Counted from the stretch's first letter, positions 45,531 through 54,989 are shown. The stretch is DNA of 64,000 nt from Clostridium aciditolerans (GCF_016316925.1 NZ_JAEEGB010000004.1:159119-223118), one strand, 5' to 3'. Notes: generated by a model not told the origin, from the sequence alone. Made by a program: numbers and translations.

Positions 45531-46216
45531 AGTTAATCCTATTAGCAATTGAATTGAAGAGAAATCCACTTGAATCTTTCATATTCGCTAGATTATTAGC
45601 AAATATTTGATTTTCTTTTTATTTCACCTAATGGAAGAAGCTCAACAAGTACTATATGACCTGTTGAGCTATTGTTTTTTAGCTTATATTAGCCTTTCTG
45701 TGGAGTTTCATTAACTAGCTTATGTGTTTTCCTAGGATAGTGTCCTATTAGCTCCTTTTTGGTGTTCAATTAGAGTTTTTAGAGCACATTCTCTAATAGG
45801 ATAGGATAGCTTAGACTCAATACATTATTTCAATTACGTAGTATCTACAAATAACCATCTTTTCTTTTATGAGCGGAACTTAATTACATTCTACTAGCTC
45901 CGCCTAAATTCTCTTGAGGGAATTTTAATAATATAGTCCAACAAGTACTGTGACCTGTTGGACTATTAATTGTGTGGTGTCTTAGTTGTTACTAATCAGC
46001 TGCTCGCTGCAAGATTCTAATTATGCTACGATTAAATTCTACTTTATTAATTATTTAATGATTTGTAAACAAAACATACAACATCAATCATTATGAAGTT
46101 AGCTCTAACTATAATTATATAGCTATTTTGAATTTGAAAAACATTTAACCCAGCTATTAGCTTATTTACTTAGTTAAGGACAATTATAGAAATTTAATTT
46201 AAGTACTAACTATATT
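45531..46216. other. spacer between cassettes E and F with RHS tip remnant and two related hairpins
   Basis: Minus-strand remnant of another RHS tip at about 45490-45600 (FANNLANMKDSSGFLFNSIA) is fused to the cassette E core. Two look-alike hairpins follow: 45639-45670 (AGCTCAACA / TGTTGAGCT, T-run on the plus side) and 45934-45965 (TAGTCCAACA / TGTTGGACTA), sharing the loop AGTACT...GACC. Around 45740-45810 is a repeat of ATCCTATTAG-type words. No intact gene. Confidence 0.6.
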
Positions 46217-46549
46217 TTATATAACATTTTCGTCAAAACTTAACGAGATATTTGGTTTAAGATAAACTGATATCTTTTTATCATTATCTCTAACGTAAAT
46301 TATTAATTTTTCATTGTCCGCGTCTATTTTTTCTACATTACTTAGTAATATATCGAAAATTGGGTTTGTCATATTATTATAGCTTAGCGTTATTGAAACA
46401 TACTCTTCAAATGTAGAAAAATGCAAGATAAATTTAAATCCAAAATTATCTTCATAAGTATATGTTAATATTTTAGCTTCCTTGTCTATAAAAACTGGTT
46501 CATCGCAGAATAAGTTTAATAAACTATATTTATCATAAAAGATACTCAT
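46217..46549 (-). CDS. immunity-like protein of RHS cassette F
   Basis: About 110 aa from ATG 46549 (AGGGAGG 8 nt before): MSIFYDKYSLLNLFCDEPVF, KILTYTYEDNFGFKFILHFS, KLIIYVRDNDKKISVYLKPN. Beta-rich, acidic, unknown family. It begins 10 nt after the stop of the RHS toxin gene, so presumed cognate immunity. A longer in-frame start at 46597 would overlap the toxin gene and has no ribosome site. Confidence 0.75.
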   Translation of the reverse strand: MSIFYDKYSLLNLFCDEPVFIDKEAKILTYTYEDNFGFKFILHFSTFEEYVSITLSYNNMTNPIFDILLSNVEKIDADNEKLIIYVRDNDKKISVYLKPNISLSFDENVI

Positions 46550-46559
46550 ATAATCCCTC

Positions 46560-48656
46560 CTATTTAGGATATATTGTAATAACCTTTCCTGCATCATTAG
46601 TTATTACTTTAACATCATTGGTAATGTGTTCCCATGTGCCAGGCATATTCCCTGGCAATCGAGTTCCATTTTGAATAGCATCTTCAACTACCATCGGCGG
46701 TACACCTCTTGGATCCACATATTTTTCAAAAGCCTTTGTACCTCTTTTTAAGCCATTTACTAGTGCTCTTTGTTCTAGTTCTGCTTTTACTTGAGGGGTT
46801 TTCGGAGCCATTCTTTCTAATGCATGTTTGGAATATTCCCTACCATTAATTATTTTACCCCTTTGAGGCATATCCCAACCTGCATTACTCTTGCTTTTAA
46901 AATTTTTTCTAGATACTACCTTATTCTCAATATACTTAACTCCTACTGCTACCGCAATTGTTACAATAGCAATCTTAACTGATACTTGAACTTGCTTACT
47001 AACATAGTTCCATGAATTTTTAATTCCATTCCAAATATCAGTTAGAGTTGGCCAATTTCCGTTAGAATCTTTAAGATTAACATGATTATTTGTACAATAC
47101 GCAAATACATTATGAGATAGTAACTCTCCTACTTTTCCACCTATAGAATCTGCATTAATAAACCTGCCTAATTCAGGATTATAGTATCTAGCATTTAAGT
47201 AGTACAACCCAGTCTCAGTATCAAACCTATATCCTCTATATCTATATGGATTCTTAACTCCAACAGTATCCTTAAGACTTCCATCTATAGATACAACCTT
47301 ACCCCAAGTATCATAAGTATAACTTACTACATCATTTCCATTTGTGTCAAATAAGCCTATTATATCTCCCTGTGCATTTCTTGTATAGTAGTATTCTGTT
47401 CCATTTAAGTTCATGCTTATGAGTTTACCACTACTGTCATAAGTGTAATAAATTTTATCTGTACCGTTATCTTCGTAAGTTACATCATCACCATTTAAAT
47501 GGTACTTTGTAACTACTCCATTTACACTCTTTTCTGTTCTTATTCCTTTATCATTGTACTTGTAAGATATATTTGTTCCTGTCTTTGACATAGAAGAAAG
47601 TTGCCTTCCTTCTTCCCATGTAAATGTCCATCCATCATAGGTAAGTGGGTTTCCTATAGCGTCATAGGTTATTGTCTTTCCATTATAAGATGTAAGCTTA
47701 TCCTTCCAGTTACTATCTCCGTATGCATAGTTATAGGTATTTACAGGGTTTGAAGGATTAGCATCTGTAGTATAGTTATATTCTGTCTTTGTTAGTATAT
47801 TTCCTCCTGCATCATAGGTATATACTATTGTTTTGTTTAATACCTGATTATCTTCTCTTGTTACTTCATTAAGCTCATTATAGTAGTATTTTATTTTCTT
47901 ATTATTGTCAGTTATCGTATCTATATTACCCTTAGAATCATAATTATAATTTATTGTTCTTCCTTTGTGCAAGAAATTAACAGAACTTACTTTTGTTGTA
48001 GTAGAACCTCCTGCTCCATCTGTATAAGTGTAATCCACATAATAGCCATTGCTTCCAAATTGAGTTGGTGTTATATATGCATCTCTTGTTTTTCTTCCTA
48101 AGGAATCATAAGTATACATAATATGATTATTTGAATACTGAACATCATAGGTTTTTCCATTTATCTTTTCTGTAAACTTATTTTTATTATTGTTTCCATC
48201 GTAACCATACACTGTACTGTTTCCCTGGCTGTCTACAACTTTTGCAAGTCTATCTGCTAAGTCATACACATATCTGTAACTTACATTATTTACAAGGTCT
48301 TGTTGATAACCTAAGTTTCCTGCAGCATCATACTGATAAGTGTATCTTTGTTGTGGTTTACCGTCTATATAATAATTTTTAGCCACTACTCTGTCTAAGT
48401 TATCATAATCACTGCTTACAATCTGACCATTTCCATAGGTAGATTGAAGAAGGTTTCCTGTAGTTAAATCATAGTTATTCTTTATAAGATTCTGTGTTCC
48501 AACATTAACCGCTATATTATTACCTAAAGAATCATAATCAAAACTATAACTAAAACCATTATGTGTTATGGTTTTAATTTTATCATTTTCATAAGCATAA
48601 CTATTTGTTATATCTTTACCATCTACATTTTTACTTACATCAGTCAGTCTATCCAT
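46560..48656 (-). CDS. 5'-truncated RHS-repeat protein with RNase-like C-terminal toxin (cassette F)
   Basis: 698 codons from ATG 48656; open upstream only to about 48703, so the secretion signal and N-terminal half of a normal RHS/WapA protein are absent. At least ten YD repeats (for example YDAAGNLGYQQDLVN, GYDGNNNKNKF), the RHS core end (LNARYYNPELGRFINADSIG, NNHVNLKDSNGNW), a hydrophobic helix (VKIAIVTIAVAVGVKYI), then the toxin: GREYSKHALERMAPKTPQVK, VVEDAIQNGTRLPGNMPGTW, NDVKVITNDAGKVITIYPK. The SKHALERM...VEDAI...V.TN..GKVIT layout resembles BECR-fold/DUF4258-type RNase toxins. Confidence 0.82.
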   Translation of the reverse strand: MDRLTDVSKNVDGKDITNSYAYENDKIKTITHNGFSYSFDYDSLGNNIAVNVGTQNLIKNNYDLTTGNLLQSTYGNGQIVSSDYDNLDRVVAKNYYIDGKPQQRYTYQYDAAGNLGYQQDLVNNVSYRYVYDLADRLAKVVDSQGNSTVYGYDGNNNKNKFTEKINGKTYDVQYSNNHIMYTYDSLGRKTRDAYITPTQFGSNGYYVDYTYTDGAGGSTTTKVSSVNFLHKGRTINYNYDSKGNIDTITDNNKKIKYYYNELNEVTREDNQVLNKTIVYTYDAGGNILTKTEYNYTTDANPSNPVNTYNYAYGDSNWKDKLTSYNGKTITYDAIGNPLTYDGWTFTWEEGRQLSSMSKTGTNISYKYNDKGIRTEKSVNGVVTKYHLNGDDVTYEDNGTDKIYYTYDSSGKLISMNLNGTEYYYTRNAQGDIIGLFDTNGNDVVSYTYDTWGKVVSIDGSLKDTVGVKNPYRYRGYRFDTETGLYYLNARYYNPELGRFINADSIGGKVGELLSHNVFAYCTNNHVNLKDSNGNWPTLTDIWNGIKNSWNYVSKQVQVSVKIAIVTIAVAVGVKYIENKVVSRKNFKSKSNAGWDMPQRGKIINGREYSKHALERMAPKTPQVKAELEQRALVNGLKRGTKAFEKYVDPRGVPPMVVEDAIQNGTRLPGNMPGTWEHITNDVKVITNDAGKVITIYPK

Positions 48657-48833
48657 ACCATCGTAAGTTTTAGATATAAATTCATCTCAAATATCACAAG
48701 TATATAAAATGGGTGAAACACATTATCCTTTTGAGGATTATTCCACCCTAGATTGCTTTTTTATCAAATTCATTTAAAACTTATTGATGTGGTAAAAGAT
48801 AGCGTTTCTAAAACTTAGTTTTATAAATATAAA

Positions 48834-49259
48834 CTAAATACAAGGGTAACTAATATCAAAACTTTCATCATTTATTACAACGCATTTAGCTTCTAAAAAT
48901 AATATAGAGTTCCATAATTCTATTGTAAAATTAGCTGAAGATTTCCACTGTGTAGCCCAATCTTCAGATAAAGAATCTATAGTAATTTTGCCAATCCCTT
49001 TTTCGTAATAGTCGATAGACGTTAATTCCATATAATCATTATTATCATATTTATTTAAATTATATCTTTTTTCGCCTATGTCTTCTATGAAATAAAATGA
49101 ACTTACACCTTTAAATATTAAATTAAATTCTTTGCTAACTTCATTAGCAATTACTTTCAATTTAAAGGAAAGTGTATTTCTTAAGATATCAACATTAAAT
49201 TTTTCAATAGTACCATCCCATAATTCATTTAATTTTAATTGCAATTCTGAGTGTAGCAA
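48834..49259 (-). CDS. immunity-like protein of RHS cassette G
   Basis: 141 aa, TTG start at 49259 with AAAGGAAG 9 nt upstream, only 2 nt after the stop of the toxin tip 49262-49510. Sequence: ELQLKLNELWDGTIEKFNVD, FYFIEDIGEKRYNLNKYDNN, MELTSIDYYEKGIGKITIDS, IELWNSILFLEAKCV. Acidic, soluble, unknown family. Tight coupling argues for cognate immunity. Confidence 0.7.
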   Translation of the reverse strand: MLHSELQLKLNELWDGTIEKFNVDILRNTLSFKLKVIANEVSKEFNLIFKGVSSFYFIEDIGEKRYNLNKYDNNDYMELTSIDYYEKGIGKITIDSLSEDWATQWKSSANFTIELWNSILFLEAKCVVINDESFDISYPCI

Positions 49260-49261
49260 AT

Positions 49262-49510
49262 TTATTCACTTCCTTTGAATATTTTTATCATGTTATCAAT
49301 TGGCTCAATGTAGTTATCACTAAAATCTATATGAATTAATGCTTTATCATTGGAAAGCCGTCCTTCAGGCGTTAAAGAACCTTTTCCGTTTATACTAACT
49401 CTAAAATAAGGATTTTTCCTTCCTCCTGAACCGGCCTCCATAGCTCTTACTGTAATGTAAAAATGCCCATATTTATTACATGTAATTGTAAGTAAATACG
49501 AACATTTTTA
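49262..49510 (-). pseudogene. toxin-tip remnant (cassette G) without RHS core
   Basis: After stops at about 49505-49510 the frame reads CNKYGHFYITVRAMEAGSGG, RKNPYFRVSINGKGSLTPEG, RLSNDKALIHIDFSDNYIEP and stops at 49262. It is protein-like and coupled to the immunity gene, but has no start codon at a sensible place and no RHS sequence before it; the core has been lost. Toxin family not recognised. Confidence 0.65.
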
Positions 49511-49565
49511 CTATTTAATATAAGAAATGAGATACCTCATTTAAGACAATATTTCCTGACACATA

Positions 49566-50738
49566 TTATTTAAGAAATTCAAAGGCTGCTTGACATTGTA
49601 TTGCAACTCCAACTGCAAGACAATCCTCATCAACATCAAATAAACTTCCATGAGCTGGGTGGATTATACCTTTACTTTCATTTCTAGATCCTAAGTAATA
49701 AAATGCTGAAGGTCTCTCTAGTGAAAAGTATGCAAAACTCTCCACTCCCATACTTGGACTTTGAAGCATCGTTATATTATCTTTTCCTATAACCTTTTCT
49801 GCAGAGTTTAAAAGTATATCCACAGCCTCATCATTGTTGTATAAGCAAGGATAGCTTTCTTCAATGTCTATTTCACACTGTCCTCTCATTGAATGTACTA
49901 TACCTTCCACAACTTCCACAACTCTCTGTTTTACATAAGCTCTGTGTTCTGTTGTCATTACTCTTATAATACCAGATATAGTCACTTCTTCAGGTATTAT
50001 ATTTGGAGCAGTACCACCATGAATTGAACCTATAGTTAAAACCGCTGGATCAGTAGGTGGCAATTCTCTACTTATAATATTTTGAAGAGCTAAAACCACA
50101 GAACTAGCTATAACTATAGGGTCAACACCTGTGTGTGGACGTGCCCCATGTGCACCTTTTCCTTTAATTTTTATTGAAAAAGGATTAGATGCTGCATTTA
50201 CCACGCCAGTTTTTACACCTATTTTCCCTGTTTCTAAGTCTTCTTCTACATGAAGTCCAAATACCATATCTACATGAGGGTTCTCTAATACGCCCTCATC
50301 TATCATTACCTTAGCTCCACCTGTCGTTTCCTCAGCTGGTTCAAAAAATAATTTTACATTTCCCTTTAATTCACTCTTTATGCTATTTAAAACCTTTGCT
50401 GCTCCAAGAAGTATTGTAGTATGAGCATCATGTCCACAAGCGTGCATTCTTCCTTTAACTGTTGAGACATAACTACAACTCTTTTTGTCTTCAAGAGGAA
50501 GGGCATCCATATCTCCTCTAAGGGCAACAGTCTTTTCTCCATTACCTCTTATTATTCCACAGATTCCAGTACCTGCAGTTTCTGTATATTCTATGCCCTC
50601 CTTTGCTAGAAATTCCTTTATTTTATCAGAAGTTCTATGTTCTTCATAGCCTAACTCTGGATGCATATGAAAATCTCTTCTTAAGTCTACTAATTCTTCT
50701 TTAATATCAGTTGCTAATTTAAAAAAATCTAGTCCCAT
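49566..50738 (-). CDS. M20-family amidohydrolase (hippurate/IAA-amino acid hydrolase type)
   Basis: About 390 aa. Metal-binding motifs: RRDFHMHPELGYEEHRTS, ALRGDMDALPLEDKKSC, GRMHACGHDAHTTILLGAAK, FFEPAEETTGGAKVMIDEGV, and a late His in IIHPAHGSLFDVDEDCLAVG. Hydrolyses N-acyl amino acids; substrate not predictable. ATG 50738 with GGAGAGGTGG preferred; the frame from 50777 overlaps the upstream gene. Probably cotranscribed with the FtsA-like gene. Confidence 0.93.
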   Translation of the reverse strand: MGLDFFKLATDIKEELVDLRRDFHMHPELGYEEHRTSDKIKEFLAKEGIEYTETAGTGICGIIRGNGEKTVALRGDMDALPLEDKKSCSYVSTVKGRMHACGHDAHTTILLGAAKVLNSIKSELKGNVKLFFEPAEETTGGAKVMIDEGVLENPHVDMVFGLHVEEDLETGKIGVKTGVVNAASNPFSIKIKGKGAHGARPHTGVDPIVIASSVVLALQNIISRELPPTDPAVLTIGSIHGGTAPNIIPEEVTISGIIRVMTTEHRAYVKQRVVEVVEGIVHSMRGQCEIDIEESYPCLYNNDEAVDILLNSAEKVIGKDNITMLQSPSMGVESFAYFSLERPSAFYYLGSRNESKGIIHPAHGSLFDVDEDCLAVGVAIQCQAAFEFLK

Positions 50739-50763
50739 TTCCACCTCTCCAATCTGTGTAATA

Positions 50764-52920
50764 TTATTGCCAACCAAGCTCTATAACATCCCCGTTTAGC
50801 AGCTTATCATGATATCCAGCATTTTTCCCATTTAACAATAGATATAAACTGCCTTTTGGCATTGTTAAGTCAAATTCTATATAATTGAATATATCTATAA
50901 ATATATAGTCCTCTTTACCTTTTAAAATTACAGGTTCTTTATTGACTATAACCTGAATGTAATCCTTAACTGTACTTGAGCTACTTTCTTCTGCTATACT
51001 AGCAGCAGCTTCTTGATATATATTTGTATCTTCACTGTTTTTCTGCGTATTAAAGCTACTTAGATTCTCTTGTTCTTCATCAATGATTTCTTTCTTTACT
51101 TTATCTTCATTTTCTTTTATGTTATCACTTTCTGTAACTTCCTCATTTGACTTAGTTTCTTCCGCTGTCAATTCTTCTTTACTGATTCTGTATATTCTAT
51201 CCCCTTCATTTATAGCATAATCGTCAGAAAGTTCCTCTCCATTTAGAAAATAATTAAAACTTGAATTGTTATCTGCAAAATACTTCTTGTAATCTCCTAG
51301 TGCTTCTGGATATATTATTTGAACATCATCATTTTCCTTAATTTGTGCTTCTAAATCAACTCTTTCATCATTAATATATATAACTGGTTCTAAATTTTCA
51401 AGAATATCATTAACAAAGAAGCTTATAGAATGAATTTTTCTTACATAGTCCTTAATTTTCGGACATGCATCATTTCCATCAACAGCATAATTTATTTCTA
51501 TGCTATCTCCTTCTTTTACTTCTTCATCGATACTGGACTTTTCACCATTCACCTTAATTTCTGCATTACTTGCAAGTGTTCCAAAGGCTACTCTTTTTAT
51601 ATCATTCAGCATAAACCTTATATTCCTACCATTCTTTCCAATCAACACCTTAGGATTTACCCCAGCTTGCATCATAACATCCATTATTGTATGCTTATGA
51701 GAATTAAATAAACTAATAACATTGTCATTTAAAAATACATCTATAAAATCATGTCCTAGCCTTTTAATTGAAACTAAAGCAATTCCTAAAACAGTAACAC
51801 CAATACTACCTAACGAGTTATCTTCACATACACAATCTATAACCGCATCTCTTCCCTTTATTCCTATTCTTTGAAGAGGAATATTTAGTTTTTCTGAAAG
51901 AAATTCTTTTAGCTTCGGTGTATGTGCTCCTCCACCAACTAAAAATACCGCATTAGGAGCTTTATCTCCATTTAATTCTATTATCTTGCTTCCTATTTCC
52001 TCAGCTATTTTTTTAACAGATGGACTTATTAATTTTATTACCTCTTCTGATACAATTTCATTTTCAAGACCTAAAACATCAGTATATGTAACTTTTTCTT
52101 TTTCGCTGCACTGTTTTTTTATAATTTCGGCAGTATTAAAGTCTACTAAATAGTTCTGAGCTATAATTTCCGTTATTTCATCTCCAGCCATAGGAACCAT
52201 CCCATAGGCACTAATAGTATCTTTACTGCTTATAGCTATATCTGAAGTTCCAGCACCTACATCCACTAGTGCCAAATTTAAAAGTCTTAAATTTTTAGGT
52301 ATTGCTGCCTCCATAGCTGCTATTGGCTCTAATGTAAGACTTATAACCTGAAGCCCTACTTTATTCATTACAGAGTAAAGGCTGTCTACAACGGATCTTG
52401 GAAGAAATGTGGCTATAACTTCTGCTCCTATATTTTCTCCCTTATGAGAAAGTAGATTGCTAATAACATATCCATTTAAATAATAATTTTTCACACTATA
52501 TCCAACACAATACAGCTTTCCTTCTGTCTGATTATTAATTTTTTCTTCTGCTGCTTTAACAGCGGTTAGCTCTAGGCTTCTAATTGCATCCTTGTCAATT
52601 TCTTTATCGTAGTCAACTTTCAGTTCAGATTTGCAGACCACTGTTCTCAAGAATCTTCCTGCCGCTGCAATTGCCACACATTCCATTTTTACATTTAGCT
52701 TACTTTCAATTTGCTTTTTCACAGTACTTACTGCGCTAGCAACTAAGGATACATCGTGAATTTGCCCATCCACCATGGCCCTTTCTTCATGTTCCACGCA
52801 ATACTCAGCTACTACATGAAACTTCTTATCTTTTATAATACCTGCAGTACCTATAACTGAGCGTGTACCAATATCAAGTGCAAATATTAAATCTTTTGGG
52901 TTAACATTATTACCGTCCAT
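50764..52920 (-). CDS. FtsA-like actin-fold ATPase with long C-terminal extension
   Basis: 718 aa. N-terminal half (5-380) is FtsA/PilM-like: phosphate-1 ALDIGTRSVIGTAG, the SHS2-like insertion, phosphate-2 LALVDVGAGTSDIAI, adenosine motif NAVFLVGGGAHTPKLKEFL. The remainder (about 400-718) has small beta-grasp-like repeats (KVLIGKNGRNIRFMLNDIKR, EIKVNGEKSSIDEEVKEGDS, YFLNGEELSDDYAINEGDRI) and an acidic, low-complexity stretch (about 590-650). Division FtsA is normally ~420 aa and next to ftsZ; here no ftsZ, so a paralogue of unknown role. A palindrome TCATATTC-TAG-GAATATGA lies at 52952-52970, just upstream. Confidence 0.85.
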   Translation of the reverse strand: MDGNNVNPKDLIFALDIGTRSVIGTAGIIKDKKFHVVAEYCVEHEERAMVDGQIHDVSLVASAVSTVKKQIESKLNVKMECVAIAAAGRFLRTVVCKSELKVDYDKEIDKDAIRSLELTAVKAAEEKINNQTEGKLYCVGYSVKNYYLNGYVISNLLSHKGENIGAEVIATFLPRSVVDSLYSVMNKVGLQVISLTLEPIAAMEAAIPKNLRLLNLALVDVGAGTSDIAISSKDTISAYGMVPMAGDEITEIIAQNYLVDFNTAEIIKKQCSEKEKVTYTDVLGLENEIVSEEVIKLISPSVKKIAEEIGSKIIELNGDKAPNAVFLVGGGAHTPKLKEFLSEKLNIPLQRIGIKGRDAVIDCVCEDNSLGSIGVTVLGIALVSIKRLGHDFIDVFLNDNVISLFNSHKHTIMDVMMQAGVNPKVLIGKNGRNIRFMLNDIKRVAFGTLASNAEIKVNGEKSSIDEEVKEGDSIEINYAVDGNDACPKIKDYVRKIHSISFFVNDILENLEPVIYINDERVDLEAQIKENDDVQIIYPEALGDYKKYFADNNSSFNYFLNGEELSDDYAINEGDRIYRISKEELTAEETKSNEEVTESDNIKENEDKVKKEIIDEEQENLSSFNTQKNSEDTNIYQEAAASIAEESSSSTVKDYIQVIVNKEPVILKGKEDYIFIDIFNYIEFDLTMPKGSLYLLLNGKNAGYHDKLLNGDVIELGWQ

Positions 52921-52951
52921 AATAGTACCTCTTTTTTTATAATTTAAAAGC

Positions 52952-52970
52952 TCATATTCTAGGAATATGA
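52952..52970. promoter_or_regulatory. palindrome upstream of the FtsA-like gene
   Basis: TCATATTC-TAG-GAATATGA, 8-bp perfect arms, about 32 nt before the ATG at 52920. Possible operator. Nearly the same core occurs in the terminator at 57717-57755. Nothing else was seen in 52971-53192. Confidence 0.35.
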
Positions 52971-53192
52971 TCTATTGTCTTAATAAAATTATAGTTAATT
53001 ATAAAATGTTTGTAAACTAGCCTATATGGATCAATTTGTCAAGATTTAGATCATGAAAATATTTAATATTATATAAATTATTTTTGACGTCAAAGGGATT
53101 ATGTTAATAAGAGCTCTGGATTACTTCAGTGCTTTTATATATAGCGTGTGTTTTTATTACCGGAGTGCTTTGTGAAATAATATTTTAGAATT

Positions 53193-53227
53193 ATAAAAGC
53201 CTTGGCGTATAAAACCAAAGCTTTTAT
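53193..53227 (-). terminator. terminator after the lipoprotein gene
   Basis: Stem ATAAAAGC.TTGG / CCAA.GCTTTTAT, T-rich on the minus strand, 40 nt past the stop at 53267. Confidence 0.7.
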
Positions 53228-53266
53228 CTTGTTTATAATTTTATATTAAAATTAATTTCTTTTTAT

Positions 53267-53896
53267 TTATTTTAATAACAATTCACCATCTTTGATTGTT
53301 ATATATTGACCATCTGCTATTGTTATATATTTTTCCCCTGTAAAATTATCATTTGTAACTATATCCTCAATTTTATGTCTGCTACTTTTTGAAACTTCTA
53401 TATAACTTTCAGATGCTGATGCAACTTTATACTCTCCTGGTTGAATATCCACTCCAACTTTGTATTGTCCACTTGGTAACTTATTGTCTTTAGCAGCTAC
53501 TTTAGGAGCTTTATCGATTGTATATGTTTTTGCATCTTTAATTGTTATATATTGACCAGCTTCAATAGTAACATAAACTCTTCCTTGTATATTATCATTC
53601 ATTACAATGCTCTCTATTGATCCTTTGCTGTCTTTTGCTACTTCTACATATCCTCCTCCACTATCGCCAACTACTAAATACTCTCCCGGTTGAATATCTA
53701 CTCCAACTTTGTATTGTCCTGCTTTTATTGAATCATCTTTTTTAGGAGTAGATTCATTAGGTTTGCTGGCTTGTGTGTTAGTTTGAGCGTTAGCTGGTTG
53801 ATTACTAGTCTCCACAGCTTTTTTATTTGAACTACATGCTGTAAATGAAGATATTGAAGCTATCACTATTAATCCTACTATTAATCTTTTTAACAT
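53267..53896 (-). CDS. lipoprotein with two copies of a ~65-residue beta domain
   Basis: 209 aa. Lipoprotein signal (LIVGLIVIASISSFTAC, Cys21), Gln/Asn/Thr-rich linker (25-55), then two homologous units: about 56-125 and 138-209. Each has AGQYKVGVDIQPGEYLV / SGQYKVGVDIQPGEYKV, a variable strand, and QYITIKDA / QYITIKDG. Anchored on the outer face of the membrane; function unknown. The GxYKVGxDIxPGEY repeat is common in Firmicutes surface lipoproteins. Confidence 0.85.
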   Translation of the reverse strand: MLKRLIVGLIVIASISSFTACSSNKKAVETSNQPANAQTNTQASKPNESTPKKDDSIKAGQYKVGVDIQPGEYLVVGDSGGGYVEVAKDSKGSIESIVMNDNIQGRVYVTIEAGQYITIKDAKTYTIDKAPKVAAKDNKLPSGQYKVGVDIQPGEYKVASASESYIEVSKSSRHKIEDIVTNDNFTGEKYITIADGQYITIKDGELLLK

Positions 53897-54242
53897 TTTA
53901 TTTCCCCCTAAATATATAAAACTAAGATTAATTATATCAAGATTTTACGGTTTTTTCAAATATATAGTAAGCCTTACAATAAATTCACACTTGTGCAAAA
54001 TATATTATATAAATCTATTGATTTTTTATGAGAGTAAAATATTACATACGAATTAGTTCAAGATATTAAAGTAAGTATAATACGATATACGATTGTACAA
54101 TAATAAAACAATAATTGTCATGTTTTTGGTAGAAAAACTAACTAAAATACAATAACCAGATTAGAATCTCAAATTAAAATTTAAGATTAAGTGATAGGCA
54201 TTTATTCTTATTACATATCTCTCTTGTTTTGTAAACTTAAAT
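53897..54242. other. AT-rich intergenic region, nothing recognised
   Basis: Between the lipoprotein start and the terminator of the CGGC gene. It presumably contains the lipoprotein promoter; no open frame, repeat or fold stood out. Confidence 0.4.
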
Positions 54243-54272
54243 AAGCCTGTATTAACTTTCGAATACAGGCTC
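54243..54272 (-). terminator. terminator after the CGGC-domain gene
   Basis: Stem AGCCTGTATT / AATACAGGCT followed by TATTTAAG on the minus strand. Confidence 0.75.
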
Positions 54273-54311
54273 ATATACTATATCATATGTATTTTAGTAT
54301 GATTTAAATGG

Positions 54312-54740
54312 CTATTTTCCTTTTATCAAATCCACCATAGTTCGCTTTGGTTGGCAAAATAATTCCTTAACACCTTCTCGAAATTGCTCCTGTGTGATGT
54401 GAGCCTCATGGGTTCCTATAATAATCTTAATGTCCGGAAAGCGCTCTTGTAACAGTTTCTTATACTTTTCTTTATAAGGACATAAGGCTTCCATACAGTA
54501 TGAAAAGTGAATCGCATCAATCCTAAATTCCGCTAACGCACGTATTCGACCCAGCAACTTTTCAGGCCCCGCTAAAGTTGGACATCCTGAGCAGTTAATA
54601 ATTCCAATAAGGTCTAGCTTCTCATCATTTGGGTATTGACTAAATGCACCTTTTCTTTTTCTTAAATCCTTTAGACAACTAACAGATGAACAACCTAAAT
54701 CCTGAGTTGCGCTAGAACAAGTTAAAATTCCAATTCTCAT
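54312..54740 (-). CDS. CGGC domain-containing protein
   Basis: 142 aa. MRIGILTCSSATQDLGCSSV with early cysteines, IGIINCSGCPTLAGPEKLLG around residue 50, HFSYCMEALCPYKEKYKKLL and IIIGTHEAHI near the end. Cysteine/histidine-rich pattern suggests metal or Fe-S binding. Family function unknown. Monocistronic with RBS GAGGGG and terminator. Confidence 0.8.
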   Translation of the reverse strand: MRIGILTCSSATQDLGCSSVSCLKDLRKRKGAFSQYPNDEKLDLIGIINCSGCPTLAGPEKLLGRIRALAEFRIDAIHFSYCMEALCPYKEKYKKLLQERFPDIKIIIGTHEAHITQEQFREGVKELFCQPKRTMVDLIKGK

Positions 54741-54989
54741 CTTACCCCTCTCCCCCTACCTCGTTCTTATATCTTAAATATATATTTCTATATCTTAACC
54801 GAATTTCCTCTTAGGACTTTTAATTCTTATATTGTAAAACTAACAAGTCCTACACTCTTGTTTAAAAGAATGTAAAACTACTTATTATTATAATAAAATT
54901 CCTTTATTTGTATTGGTAAAAATTATATAATTATATTAATTCATAAAGCCCTATCTGTAAGATATTATTATATAACTATTACAATTAAA

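Noticed and set aside
45740-45830. Words ATCCTATTAG/CTAATAGGAT as IS ends
   Set aside because: The inverted words are only ~60 bp apart, enclose no coding sequence and have no second copy in the window.
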